A stretch of 64,000 nucleotides of DNA from Lonicera japonica (GCA_021464415.1 CM038466.1:31588833-31652832); one strand, 5' to 3'. Positions 1 through 11,446 are shown, counted from the first letter of the stretch. A program made the numbers and translations. Notes: generated from the letters alone by a model not told the origin.

Positions 1-818
1 TAGGGCACACGTAAACATGACCAAATAATATGAATGGTGTGATTATCCTTTAATTGTTTTTTTGTTACAGCGACCAATTCTGGGCATTATTGTCATTCTA
101 CAGTTAGGTTTTAAAATCTCACTCCCTACCATTTGAACTTTACTATATTCATATCCCTCACTCCTTCACTGTGCGATAAAGCCCATGAAGGGAGAAGAGA
201 GACACAGAGAGATAGCCGTCTCCTTTTTGTGACATTATGAATGTTTTTAGAGGAGATTAGGGTTTTTTAAAAAAACTAATAGAAGGTGGAGAAAAGTGGC
301 TGAAGATTGCCTGAGATTTGTCTGAGCTCTGAAAAAAAGGTTAGATTCGTGTCCCTTCTTGTTTTTATCAAAAATATTTTCCGATTCCGAGTTGAATCGG
401 ACTGGAATCGGCGAATGAAGCCGAAATACTGGTTAGATGTATAGGTTCAGTCATTTTGGAAGTTAATCTGCTAGGGCTCTGGCTGATGCTTTGAAACATG
501 CTCCCTGTCATATATATTCAAAATTTATTTAGTCAAATTAAGACCTAGTATGGACATTGGTCAATCAAAGTAAATTTGATGGCGTTCTTATTTTCAACCT
601 GGGAAATAGTGTTTTTCTCATCTTTTGGTGACACACCAAAACATGGAAAAGTAAAGATTGTGTATGCCTATATTTTCCATGAAATTCAATTTCTTTGTGC
701 AAATTATAGATTTTTTCTTTTTGGGGGTGGGTGGGTTAAAAGTATGGCTATTAAACAACAAAAATGTTGGAAAAGTGGACCTTTTTTGTGTTTTCATGGG
801 AAATGGTTCCATTTCAAT
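1..818. other. Non-coding flank left of the hAT element
   Basis: No convincing coding region. The purine-rich stretch around 180-345 (GAGA-rich, then AG followed by GTTAGATTCG near 340) could be a transcribed leader with a splice donor belonging to the membrane-protein gene at 5072. That is inference only. Bases 811-818 are the left target-site duplication of the hAT element. Confidence 0.3.
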
Positions 819-1231
819 CAGTGTTTTAAATTGCGCTAGCGTAATGTTTTGGTTCCTAGATTGCGTAGTGCAAATAAATAGTGTAATAGCGTAAGCTATT
901 CGGGACATGAATAGCGTCATAATTTTAAAAAATAAAAAATAACATTATACTAAAGAACATAAATAAAAATCCATTAAAACACTTCAAATAAGTAAAATTA
1001 AAATCTATGCAATCATTTCAAACTACCAAAATACCATACAACTCGTACAATAATTCCTAGTAAGCCATAAAAAGCGAGCAATTCAATCCTCACAAACGCA
1101 CATCAAGTTCTAACTTTTATCAAATGATAAACTAAAAATAATTTGCATTATCCAACTTTATTTCACTTTCAAGCAGACATTGCCGCTAATCACAAATGAC
1201 CGAAAATCAAAAAATTCAATAGTTACAAATA

Positions 1232-3655
1232 CAACAACAACAACAACAACAACAACAAGCCTTTATCCCACTAGGTGGGGTCGGCTACATGGATCAAACG
1301 ACGCCATAGTGGTCTGTCGTGAATCATATCTATAGTGAAACCATTCGCCTCTAAATCCTTCTTAATAGTTTCACCTATAGTTTTTCTAGGTCTTCCTCTG
1401 CCTCTAACAACTAGGCTTCCCTCCATATGATCAACTCTCCTTACCACGGCATCTACAGGTCTCCTCCATACATGCCCAAACCATCTAAGTCGAAATTCAA
1501 CCATCTTTTCTGTAATAGGTGCCACCCCAACTCCCTCTCTGATGGTAACATTCCTGATCTTATCTTTCCTAGTCTTGCCACTCATCCATCTCAACATTCT
1601 CATCTCAGCTACACATAGTTTATTCTCGTGTTGGCTTTTGACCGCCCAACACTCAGTCCCATACAACATCGCTGGTCTAACTGCGGTACGATAGAATTTT
1701 TCTTTTAACTTGAGTGGTACCTTTTTATCACATAACACACCCGAAACTTTCCTCCATTTCAACCATCCTGCTTGAATCCGGTGGTTTACATCTCCCTCGA
1801 TCTCCCCATCTTCTTGTATAATGGATCCAAGATACTTAAATCGCGTGACTTGTGGTATGACATTGTCCCCAACTTTTACCTCTAAGTTAGTAGTGCTCCG
1901 CCTTTTACTGAACTTGCACTCCATATATTCTGTCTTACTTCTGCTTAAACGAAAGCCATGCGCTTCTAAAATTTGTCTCAAAGTTTCCACCTTCCCATTT
2001 AGCTCTTCTCTGGACTCACCCACTAGGACAATATCATCTGCAAACAGCATACATCGCGGTGCTGGCTCTTGAATGTGTTCCGTGAGTACATCTAAGACCA
2101 AGGTAAACAGATAAGGGCTCAAAGCTGACCCTTGGTGTAGTCCTATAGTTATAGGAAAATCTTCTGTGGACCCACTATGTGTTCTCACCCTAGTCATAGC
2201 TCCTTCATACATGTCCTTGATAACACGAATATAGGCAATCCTAACCCCTTTCTTCTCTAGGGCTTTCCACAAAATCTCTCTGGGTACCCTATCGTACGCC
2301 TTCTCCAAGTCAATGAAAATCATGTGTAGGTCCTTTTGATCCCTCCGATATTGCTCCATCAAACGCCGCAACAAGTAAATTGCTTCCATGGTCGACCTTC
2401 CGGGCATAAAACCAAATTGATTATCTAAAATGCTGGTTTCTTTTCTTAGTCTCCGCTCAATCACTCTTTCCCATAACTTCATAGTATGACTCATGAGTTT
2501 AATCCCCCTGTAATTGGCGCAATTTTGTATATCCCCCTTATTCTTATAAATCGGGATTAGGGTGCTTCTCCTCCATTCTTCCGGCATCTTCTTTGACCTC
2601 AATATCTCGTTGAAAAATCTTGTGAGCCAACCAATGCCTTTATCACCTGGACCCTTCCAAACCTCAATAGGTATACTATCTGGCCCAACTGCTTTACCAC
2701 TATCCATTCGTTTCAATGCTTCTTTCACTTCCTTTTCTTGAATTCTGCGATAAAAGGTGAAATTTTGGTCATCCTTTCGCATGTTCAGCTCATCACCACA
2801 TGCTAAAATCTCATAACCTTCATTAAATAATTTGTGAAAATAGTTCTTCCATCTCTCTTGTATGTTTTGTTCTTTAACCAGGACATTACCTTCTTCGTCC
2901 TTAACGCATCTCACTTGATCCAAGTCTTTTGTTTTCCTTTCTCGACCCTTAGCAAGTCGGTAAATAGCTTTTTCCCCAGCTTTGGTGCCTAAAGATTGGT
3001 ATAATCCATCAAAAGCTTTAGTCCTCGACTCACTCACCGCCTTCTTAGTCTCTTTCTTTGCTTCTTTGTAAGATTCCCAGTTTTCCGCATTCTTACATAG
3101 AGACCAAGCTTTAAAGCATTTCCTTTTTACCTTAACTTTATCTTGTACACTATCATCCCACCACCAAGATTCTTTATCCCTAGGTCCACATCCTCTTGAT
3201 TCACCCAGCGTCTCTTTAGCTATCTTCCTAATCCCCTCGGCCGCCTTGTCCCACATATCATTTGCGCTTCCGTTTGCCTCCCAAAACCCTCCCTCCAGCA
3301 CCTTGTGTTGAAAGATCATTTGTTTTTCACCCTTCAAATGCCACCATCTAATCCTTGAAACCTTACATTGGCCCCTTCTCTTCACTTTTCCCTTAACTCG
3401 TATATCCATCACAAGGACTCTATGTTGGGTAGTCAAGCTCTCTCCAGGTATGACTTTACAGTCCATACAACTCTTTCGATCTCCTTTCCTAAAGAGGAAG
3501 AAATCGATCTGAGAGCATGATGCCCCACTCTTGTATGTGATGAGGTGCTCCTCCCGCTTCTTAAAACATGTATTGGAAACCATAAGATCATAAGCAGACG
3601 AGAAATCAAGGATAGATTTTCCCTCGGTATTTACCACCCCAATGCCATAACCTTG
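1232..3655 (-). mobile_element. RTE-clade LINE, copy 1, 5'-truncated
   Basis: The element reads on the minus strand. It ends in a short CAA repeat on the plus strand (1232-1257, TTG in the element's sense), followed by cctttatcccactaggtggg. This simple-repeat tail, instead of poly(A), is typical of plant RTE elements. The 5' end stops abruptly near 3655 inside the endonuclease domain, so it is truncated as reverse-transcribed insertions often are. It sits inside the hAT element and is therefore younger than it. A target duplication is not clear; related sequences ending in caaata flank both sides (about 1210-1231 and 3661-3680). Confidence 0.88.
1271..3655 (-). pseudogene. RTE LINE polyprotein: endonuclease tail, reverse transcriptase
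   Basis: A single open frame of about 790 codons. It starts in the last third of the APE-type endonuclease (SCSQIDFFL, then [10 protein letters not shown] near 3390-3540), passes a linker and enters a complete reverse transcriptase. Landmarks are [35 protein letters not shown] and the catalytic FADD in [11 protein letters not shown] (about 2020-2056). After these come the RTE C-terminal region ([33 protein letters not shown]) and a stop at 1271. The frame has no internal stop, which suggests a recent insertion, but the 5' part of the endonuclease and any ORF1 are missing. In-frame sequence continues to 3730, but that part is flank, not LINE protein. Confidence 0.88.
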
Positions 3656-4048
3656 AATGACAAAAAATTGCAAATAAAAAAGGGAGGGGTGTGTGTGAAA
3701 ACGAATTGCAAATAAAAGGGGGAAAAACAACGAGTAACCTGTTTCATCGAGGAGAGACCAAAGCGATCAGAGAGGGACAGAGCGATCTAGGGTCTTCACT
3801 TGTCTTTCCGCAGCTAAGAGCCGAGCTCGTGGTTTTCCACAGCCAAGAGCGAGTGTGTCTGTTTTGATCTAGTAAGTGTCTCTCCTCTTTAAGAGAATTT
3901 TTTTCCCCCCTCACAGATAGTGTATTTAGCATGTCACGTCATCCAATTGCGCACACTATTGGAGCACTCCGCAATCTGGGCTACGCTTTGTTTTGTTTTG
4001 GCCAGATTTCACCCTTTTGCGCGCTACGTAGCGCTATTGAAAACACTG

Positions 4049-4290
4049 ATTTCAACATATCCTTATGGGTAAGATCTAGAGTGGAATTTGTTGAATCGAT
4101 TATTAGTAACTTGTGGGGACATGTTATATGTGAAGACTGTGAATTCAATGAAATCAAAATCCACAGTTTATTTGTTAGGCGTGCTGATAAATTAACAGTG
4201 ACAAAGCAGTCCGATGTTCATGGACTCGATGATCTCATTACTATTTTAACCAAGGAATTTAAAGACGTAGCAATTGGAGAGAAGTAAAAC
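4049..4290 (+). other. Coding-like remnant right of the hAT element
   Basis: After the hAT target duplication an open frame runs about 75 codons to a stop at 4285-4287, with a protein-like composition (WVRSRVEFVES, then KLTVTKQSDVHGLDDL). I do not recognise the family. The earlier part of the same open frame (from 3931) is hAT terminal sequence, so any original gene lost its start to the insertion. It could be a decayed exon or chance. Confidence 0.3.
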
Positions 4291-5071
4291 AAGAGAAAGG
4301 ATAAGAAAGCTAGACGTGCAAGTTGGATGACAAAGTTCCAATCTTTCGATCTTCATTTATAACAAAACTATGTGGTCCAAAATCTAATAAAGAAAATTGC
4401 TGATCAATACAAAGTACAAGGGTGGGGTACTTGTATGCTAAAACAAAAGGCTTAGATTACTGCCTAATCTGGGTACCTTACCGATCGAAGGCCCACTGAT
4501 TGATCAAACAAGAATTCTTCACTAGCTTCCACCGAAGGTTTTTCACATATTCGATCGTTTGGTACATTGAATCTGGCTTCTAACGATAGGGACTTTCTCA
4601 CTTCCATTTTTCCAATTTGACCAATTATTTCCAGACACCATTAATCATGGAAAATACACAAGATATGATAGTAGGGGCCTTTTGTTTTGGGGTATAATGT
4701 TTTTCATCTAGGTCAAACCTAAAACGGTGAAAAATAATTTCTTCAATTTTCGGCAACCATTTTGTTTGCATTAATTGTTAATACTTAATAAATCTGCAGC
4801 TGATAATTATGCAAATTTAACCAGACCAAAGTTCTGTGGCAGAATAGGTGAAACTGTTTCTCTATTTTACCTCAGATAGGTGAAATTCTTTCAATCCTGA
4901 ACTAAACAGGCCCTAAAAGAGCTAAAAGTAGCAATTTTCAATTGTCAGCAACAGGTCACATAGCCATCCTCTCTTTTGCTACAATTCCCCTTTTGTCTCA
5001 TTGTTCTTTGAAATATGGAATTTTAAATTCCGTTGTGCTGCTGAGCAGGTAAATTAAGAGGGCTTGTAGAA
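4291..5071. other. Intergenic or 5'-leader DNA with a possible small MITE
   Basis: No gene seen. About 4675-4913 has imperfect inverted ends (aggggccttttgttttgggg against agggcctgtttagttcagg) resembling plant hAT-type MITEs, but I could not fix a target duplication. A splice-acceptor-like cag lies at about 5046-5048, just upstream of the ATG at 5072, and would fit an intron in the 5' UTR. Confidence 0.35.
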
Positions 5072-7701
5072 ATGTCAAGCTATTTATGGAGGAAATATGC
5101 AGATTATGTGTACTCGAAGTGGGAAAGAACATTACTTTGGGATATGGTTGATCCATACAGGCGGCCCAAGAAATTCACCCCTCTTGTGACAATCTATATC
5201 TGTGCCTTTTATACAGGTGTCATTGGGTCTGCCATCACAGAGCAACTCTACAAGGTAAAATTACATCACTATTTTCAGTATCAGTCAAATCAATCCTTAA
5301 TAGCTAAACTATTTAGCTCCCAGGATTTATGAAAGATATATTTGCATGGAGTATATAGTAAGTGAAGGCAAATTATTTTGATGCATTTATTTTTCATGGT
5401 AATTGCCTAGGATTTATTTATTGCCCTGCAAACTAGGATAAAATTTCTATTTCATTCCCTGCGGTTCACTAGTCCTGTACTTTTAGGAATCTTGAATTGG
5501 TAAATCCTTATTTAAAGTCTCATCGTTCACGTTAGGAGTTCTTGTCTATGCAATGCTTTTCCATTTTGTTGTGTCAAGGAATTTTAGACGATGTCTATGT
5601 CTAGTTGGCACATATTTTGTACCCACAGACTATTTGAAAGAATCAAAACAAAGGGTCTCCAACTGTTCTTTTCGGTTCTTTCCACATCATTTGTTTATTG
5701 AGGATAATATTAGCAATTGATCATGTTATATAGATCTTGTGAGTGCTTTTTAAAAATATAAATCTTATTAAAATGGGTTTGTGAATAAACTGTTTTGAAG
5801 TGTGCCAAAGAAAATAATGTAAGACTCAAAATGATAAATTGTCTTCCACCATAGTGTGCGACATCATATCTACATTGTCTGTGACTCTCTAATCATATAA
5901 AATGGATATGATTAAACTTGCCTTATCATATCGATTAGAAAATAAACAATCCATTGGAGAGTGGTTTTTACGTTTTGGCTGTCTAAGATCCGTAACAAAC
6001 AGTGGGATGGCCTAAAGTGCAAACTTTATATGGGAAACTGTTACAATTATTGTTTTCGAAAAAGCATAAACTTGAACCAAACATGCAATTTTTGTGCGGA
6101 TTTGGTTTTCTGCAGCCACATCTGGAGGACTTGCTTGTGTTTGTTCAATTGCCTCTCTCTCCTATCTTTGGCCTAGTTTAATAATATAGATTTAGTGAAA
6201 GGCCTTTTTTTCCCTGAATAAAGATTGGCACGAAGCCTGTTATAGTGAAAGGCCTTTTTTTCTTTAGCTATTGACTATAATATTACTAGTCATCACATTT
6301 ATTTCTTGAGAAATTAGTGGCTCACTCATCTTATGTCACTGCTAAATTTTACATGTGTTTGTGTGCATGTTTTCCACTGTACAACAACAACAACAACAAC
6401 CAGCCTTTATCCCACTAGGTGGGGTCGGCTACATGGATCAAACGACGTCATAGTGGCCTGTCATGAATCATATCTATAGTGAAATCATTTGCCTCTAAAT
6501 CCTTCTTAATAGTTTCACCTATAGTTTTTCTCGGTCTTCCTCTACCTCTAACAACTAGGCTTCCCTCTATATGATCAACTCTCCTAACCACGGCATCCAC
6601 CGGTCTCCTCCATACATGCCCAAACCATCTAAGTTGAGATTCAACCATCTTTTCTGTAATAGGTGCCACCCCAACTCCCTCTCTGATGGTATCATTCCTG
6701 ATCCTATCTTTCCTATTCTTGCCACTCATCCATCTCAACATTCTCATCTCCGCTACATTTAGTTTATTCTCGTGTTGGCTTTTGACCGCCCAACATTTAG
6801 TCCCATACAACATCGCTGGTCTAACCGCAGTACAATAGAATTTTCCTTTTAACTTGAGTGGTACCTTTTTATCACATAACACACCCGAAGCTTTCCTCCA
6901 TTTCAACCACCCTGCTTGAATCCGGTGGTTTACATCCCCCTCTATCTCCCCATCTTCTTGTATAATGGATCCAAGATACTTAAATCGAGTGACTTGTGGT
7001 ATGCCAATGTCCCCAACTTTTACCTCTAAGTTAGGAGTGCTCCGCCTTTTACTGAACTTGCATTCCATATATTATGTCTTACTTCTGCTTAAACAAAAGC
7101 CATGCGCTTCTAAAGTTTGTCTCCAAGTTTCTACCTTCCCATTTAGCTCTTCTCTGTACTCACCCACTAGGATAATATCATCTGCAAATAGCATACATCG
7201 CGGTGCTGGCTCTTGAATGTGTTCCGTGAGTGCATCCAAGACCAAGATAAACAGATAAGGGCTCAACGCTAACCCTTGGTGCAGTCCTATAGTTATAGGG
7301 AAATCTTTTGTGGTCCCACTATGTGTTCTCACACTAGTCTTTTGTGGTCCCACTATGTGTTTTCCACTGTAGTTTTCATTTAATGCCCTGGTTGCTCATT
7401 TCATTTCAATCTTTAGAATGAAAAATTGGTAATTTCATACCAAAATTTTGAGCTTTAGTAGACTAGATTAGGCCCAAATTTACATATTTAGGATTCTTGA
7501 GAAAAGTACAAAACCTCGAATCAGAATGTTAAATGTCAACCATTGAGCTCTAATTAATTGAACTACACCTTCATTATGATTTAAATTGATCAGGAAAAAT
7601 ACTGGGAGGATCATCCTGGCGAAGCCGTGCCGTTAATGAAACCGAAGTTCTATGGTGGGCCATGGAAGGTGCTGAAAGGGGATGTTCTGCCACCCAACTA
7701 G
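5072..7701 (+). CDS. Small single-pass membrane protein, 96 aa, two exons
   Basis: Exon 1 is 5072-5254 (61 codons, ending CAAG before gtaaaa). Exon 2 is 7594-7701 (after gatcag, ending CCCAACTAG). The junction falls between codons and gives 95 residues plus stop in this numbering (61 + 35 with stop = 96 codons). The N-terminal half is aromatic and basic ([20 protein letters not shown]). One hydrophobic segment lies at about residues 36-58 ([20 protein letters not shown]). The tail is soluble and proline-rich ([17 protein letters not shown]). This looks like a conserved plant small membrane protein, possibly mitochondrial by its architecture, but I do not recognise it with certainty and assign no function. 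The 2.3-kb intron contains RTE copy 2 in antisense. Confidence 0.82.
6382..7357 (-). mobile_element. RTE-clade LINE, copy 2, short truncated copy in an intron
   Basis: Same family and orientation as copy 1, covering only the last ~950 bp, with the CAA tail at 6382-6400. It is flanked by an exact 14-bp target-site duplication, tgttttccactgta, at 6368-6381 and 7358-7371. The protein frame is broken: an in-frame stop lies just before MECKFSKRR (7069-7071), where copy 1 has a sense codon. At the 5' end about 20 bp (cttttgtggtcccactatgt) occur twice, at about 7306 and 7340. Confidence 0.92.
6448..7353 (-). pseudogene. RTE reverse transcriptase C-terminal fragment
   Basis: Two consecutive open stretches (7353-7072 and 7068-6448) are separated only by a stop codon. 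They correspond to the end of the RT domain ([24 protein letters not shown]) and the RTE C-terminal region ([27 protein letters not shown]). Relative to copy 1 it carries scattered substitutions. It lacks the N-terminal RT motifs and the endonuclease, so it cannot be active. Confidence 0.88.
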
Positions 7702-8192
7702 TGAAATTGGTAAGCTACCATATGCTCACTTTTTAATCGCCCTTTAGTTAGTATACAGATGAGAGGAAAAATGTGCTAGTCAGCTGGTATATATAACATT
7801 CATGTTACACGATTCCTTGTATTGAGGGGAAAAATACTTTATTGAGAAATAACTGGACTCAAGTTGCGGTACGGATTCAGTATTGAACAGCTAACTATAG
7901 ATGATTATATATTTTTTATGGGTATGAATGTTGCGTTCGATTTTGGATCAGAGTTAGCATTTTGAAATATAATGAACTAAACCACACGCCAGTTAATAAT
8001 TATGCGTACTGCCTCGGACCTCGGTCATTAACAAAGAGTCCTCGTTTGAAAGTCAATCATATAACCAAGCAAATTTATATAGGCTAGAGCAAGATTGTTG
8101 CACAATACTTGTATATCTAGCACAAATGATTTAACTTCTATATTCATCACATGTGAATGCTAAGCATAGGGTTTCTGTAGCTTTAATCAATA

Positions 8193-8399
8193 CTCCTTCA
8201 GTCCCTAATTAAGAGAGTACATGTTTGATTTCCACAATTTTTAAGAATGCACTAGTTTCATCACAATCAGTGCTTTAGAACAAAATTGGTTTTCTATTAT
8301 GAGTTTTGGTACATTGATTATGTTCTGAAAAGGAAAGTGGATTCTTAATTTGGGCATCATTAAAAGGAATAGTGGCATCCTAATTTGGGACGAAGGGAA
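8193..8399. mobile_element. Stowaway-like MITE, degraded right end
   Basis: The left end is TA followed by ctccttcagtccctaatta and the right end is tttgggacgaaggga, the typical plant Stowaway terminus. The internal sequence (gcactagtttcatcacaatc, gagttttggtacattgatta) matches the cleaner copy at 41002-41173. The right end seems to be followed or interrupted by a short duplication (aatttggg occurs twice, about 8347 and 8382). Confidence 0.7.
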
Positions 8400-8569
8400 T
8401 TTAAATTAACACCTAGGTTCCAGGCTCTACAATAAATGGAGTACGAAGACCCAAAAAAGATCTGTATGGGGGAAAATGAAGATAGAAAATGGCACAGTTG
8501 TTCTGAAGAAGGTTTTACATGGTCATAAGAATCATAAGTAGCAGTGGAGTAGTAGTTCGGTTCTTCGGA

Positions 8570-8935
8570 AAAGCTGCCTTTGATGTTGCTATATTGCCAA
8601 TGATATCGAGAAGTTTATTGTCGAATCAGATTGTTCGTGGGCGGTGGTGTGCACTAATTCAAAGCTCTATTGAGTTCTAATTGGGATAATTCTGGTCTTA
8701 TTGCTGATCTATGTAGGTTGCTGAAAGATGTGCTGTTTGCTTCGGTCTATTTTACCCCCCATTCTGCCAATAAAGTTGCTCACCGGGTCGCTACAAGCAT
8801 GAAGAACGCCAACGCTTCTCTCGCAACATCTGGGAAAATTCATGTGCCTTATCAGCCAAGGATATGTAGTGACAGGCAATTGGTTGATGAGATTTTGTTT
8901 TTCTTGTTCTGTTTGTATTCCAAAAAATGGTAATG
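8570..8935 (+). pseudogene. RNase H-like fragment of a plant LINE
   Basis: Frames around 8610-8650 read FIVESDCSWAVVC. After a frameshift, the frame at 8670-8933 reads WDNSGLIADLCRLL, then FTPHSANKVAHRVAT. This is the pattern of the C-terminal half of plant retroelement RNase H domains (VEgDs...V, then R.aNkvAH.lA), as also seen in the LINE at 36720-36930. Stops and a frame change mark it as dead. It may be the 3' tail of an L1-type LINE or, less likely, a decayed host RNase H-like gene. Confidence 0.6.
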
Positions 8936-10430
8936 TGCTTCCAAATTAGGAAAGGGAAATAAGACTTGAAATTGACAGTGGATTTTTGAATTTTACCAAT
9001 TTCATCCGTTCCAAATTAAGAGTATTCGTACTTCTACAACAATTTCCTACTGCTGTTCCTGTTCTGCTTATTGCGATTGATTCCAAATGGATGAGCACGC
9101 ATGTATATATATATATATTCACATCATCACATACTTTCTCAGTTTCAAAAAGATAGTTTTAACCTTTTATATTTTGGATGTTTTAAATTGATAGTTCCAT
9201 TTCTTTTTCAAGACGTAATCAATGTATCATTATTATTAGTTAGGAAATGAATTGCTATTTTTTCCATTGATTTAGGAATTCCATTCTCGCCAGTGGAGAA
9301 TATCCTAAATTTTACGTTTTTACTTAAAGGGATTATTTGACTTAAAAAGTAATGAGGTCAAAAGAAAACCTTTATAAAAAGTTTCTACTAATTTAAAACG
9401 ATACTAAATGTAAGATATTTTGTTAAGAAGTTCTTCCGGTTGTCATAGACTTCATATTAATTTGACATCTATTTTTTCAAAATATTATTAATTTTAACAT
9501 AATCAACTAAGACTATAAAAGTGAGCATAAGATGGAGAGAATCACACTACATGAATCAACTTATTTTTTATTCTTATAAAAATTAATTAGTTATTTATTT
9601 TAATCGTTTTCTATGCTGCTATCGAACTTGTGTGATCTAATATATATGTTTTTAGGTCTGAAATCTGGATTTAAGGTCCAAAATATGAATTCAATATTTT
9701 TATTTTTTTGACATCTGAATGAAGTATCTGAACAAGTCACTAACCCTTCAGAGGTGAGTTTAAATCCGAATGATTACGGTGCAGCGGAAAGAGAACAAAA
9801 CAAAACCAAAAACCAAGGCCTGTCAAAAGAGTTATAATTAATAGCCAAACAGCTACTTTTTAATATTATTTTTATTTTATTTTTTAAAATTTCATCCTTA
9901 AATTAATAATTTTAAATCATACACACATCACGTGCACATCAAACGAATACAATAAAACCGAATTAACATTTTGAATTATTTTCTTCCGTGTCCTGATAAA
10001 GGTTCTTTTTCCTAATTTTTTTTAATCCCAATCTCTCACACAAAATATCTATATAATAATAAGGAATGATTTTTGATCCTACAAATAATATAAGAGATAA
10101 AAGAATGTCCGGTTGAGACTGCAAGATACTTTTGATAAATAATGCACATATATACATATCTATGAGCATATCTATGCAACAATGACTTGGCTATTCTAAC
10201 TCCAATATCCTTTTGGCTCAATTTCTCTCAATGGATTCCATTTTAAGAATTAAAAGATAATTTTTTTTCATGAAATTCGGTAGAGATGACCATCTCCACT
10301 AAATTTCAATAAGAAATTCAAATTGGATGTGATATGATATTTATGTTCATTTTCATCTGTTGAAATTTTTGATGATTATTTTATCTACTTCTAAATCAAA
10401 TTTTTTGATAGAATCTTGTGAAAATAATCT
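8936..10430. other. AT-rich intergenic DNA
   Basis: No gene supported. Fragments resembling Stowaway termini (ttccaaattaagagtattcg near 9010) occur without complete ends. A short TA repeat lies at about 9106-9119. The few open frames are short and of simple composition. Confidence 0.5.
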
Positions 10431-10435
10431 ACTCT

Positions 10436-10445
10436 TTATAAATAT
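10436..10445 (+). promoter_or_regulatory. Possible TATA box of the PRA1 gene
   Basis: TTTATAAATA lies about 385 bp upstream of the PRA1 start. Transcription starting ~30 bp downstream would give a long CT-rich leader, which is common in plants. A second candidate, TTATAAAA, lies near 10503. This is composition only; the start site is not shown. Confidence 0.3.
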
Positions 10446-10578
10446 CATATTTAACTACCATATTTATGAAAAATTAATCGTTTGGTTCTCGAAATAGATC
10501 CCATTATAAAAAATTGAACAAAAAAGATATGGCAGAGAAGACCAACAAACAGTGCAATGCAAACCTCTCCCTTCCTCA

Positions 10579-10775
10579 AAGTTAGCATCACATGTTACAA
10601 TCTTCCGTCTCCCTTCTAATCATTCTCAATTCTCCATCTCTCCATTTTCCTTGGAAAATCTCCTCAATTTCCTCAGTTAGCATCACATAGTTTTTCAATT
10701 CCATCTCCATTCCAATCATTCCACTCAATTCTCCCTCTAATTTTTTCTTGGAAAATCTCCTCCCTCAATTCCTCT
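10579..10775 (+). repeat. Tandem ~97-bp duplication in the PRA1 leader
   Basis: Two diverged units follow each other. Each starts gttagcatcacat, passes an ATTCTCAATTCTCC-like pyrimidine stretch and ends ttggaaaatctcctc followed by caatt-cct. The second unit ends about 50 bp upstream of the ATG. Both lie in the presumed 5' UTR or core promoter. Confidence 0.7.
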
Positions 10776-10825
10776 CTGAAAATTCTCTCCCTATCTCTTT
10801 CTCTCCCCCCCTCTCTCTCTCTCAA

Positions 10826-11446
10826 ATGACAACCTACGGCACAATATCACCGTCATCACCACCACCACCACCAGCGCAACCATCAACCACTCAATACATC
10901 TCCCTCGCGAAACAACAGATTAAATCCAGTCTCGCCACACGCCGGCCATGGAAACAAACCGTAGAATCCCTCTCCCTCCCTCCTCACCTCGCCATAGCCA
11001 TTTCCCGAATAAAAACCAACCTATACTACTTTCGATCAAACTACGCGATAACAATCCTCACAATCCTCTTCCTCGCGCTCCTATACCACCCTATATCACT
11101 CATCGTCTTCATCCTCACCATGTCCGCATGGCTCTTCCTCTACTTTCTCCGGTCCGATCCCATCGTCTTCATGAACCGTGTGATTGATGACGGTACTGTT
11201 TTGGTTGTACTCTCCGGTGCTACGATTGGATTCTTGCTCTTGACCGATGTTACGGTGAATATTGTGGTGGGGGTTACGGTTGGTGTGATGGTGGTTTTAT
11301 TGCATGGGGCGGTGAGGAGGACCGATGATTTGTTTTTGGATGAGGAGGAGGGCGATGGGGCCGCCGGTGGTCGTCGTGGTGGTGGTGCTAGGGTGGTTTT
11401 GAGAGACACGGCTTCTGATGCTTTTTCTTCTTCTACTTCTTCATAG
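10826..11446 (+). CDS. PRA1 family protein (prenylated Rab acceptor), 206 aa
   Basis: Single-exon gene. The start is the ATG at 10826 after a CT repeat; the upstream in-frame sequence has no ATG. Layout: a proline-rich, disordered N-terminus (residues 10-20); W42 and the conserved RIKTNLYYFRSNYAI block (61-75); two pairs of hydrophobic segments (about 73-107 and 123-161) separated by the polar loop RSDPIVFMNRVIDDG; then HGAVRRTDDLFLDEEE (160-175), typical of plant PRA1; and a glycine/arginine and serine-rich tail. PRA1 proteins are four-helix membrane proteins of the ER-Golgi-endosome system that bind prenylated Rab GTPases and affect vesicle trafficking. The length matches plant members (about 180-230 aa). 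No introns, as is usual for this family. The coding sequence is much more GC-rich than its surroundings. Confidence 0.93.
   Translation: MTTYGTISPSSPPPPPAQPSTTQYISLAKQQIKSSLATRRPWKQTVESLSLPPHLAIAISRIKTNLYYFRSNYAITILTILFLALLYHPISLIVFILTMSAWLFLYFLRSDPIVFMNRVIDDGTVLVVLSGATIGFLLLTDVTVNIVVGVTVGVMVVLLHGAVRRTDDLFLDEEEGDGAAGGRRGGGARVVLRDTASDAFSSSTSS

Larger units (their letters stand above)
819..4048. mobile_element. Non-autonomous hAT-type DNA transposon, interrupted by a LINE
   Basis: The left end reads cagtgttttaaattgcgcta and the reverse complement of the right end reads cagtgttttcaatagcgcta, so the terminal inverted repeats match at 18 of 20 positions and begin CAGTG, typical of plant hAT elements. 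The flanking 8 bp are atttcaat (811-818) and atttcaac (4049-4056), an 8-bp target duplication with one mismatch, also typical of hAT. Subterminal sequence is rich in GCGTA/TAGCG motifs. No transposase is left. About 2.4 kb of the inside is an RTE LINE (1232-3655), leaving roughly 0.8 kb of hAT sequence. A diverged relative lies at 23813-24795, alignable over about 850-1140. Confidence 0.85.

Noticed and set aside
576..920. Overlapping frames of 78-100 codons on both strands
   Set aside because: Low-complexity translation; the frames run across the hAT end and target duplication at 811-830.
1427..2072. Short plus-strand frames over the RTE element
   Set aside because: They are antisense shadows of the RT frame; matching shadows recur at 6571-7216 in RTE copy 2.
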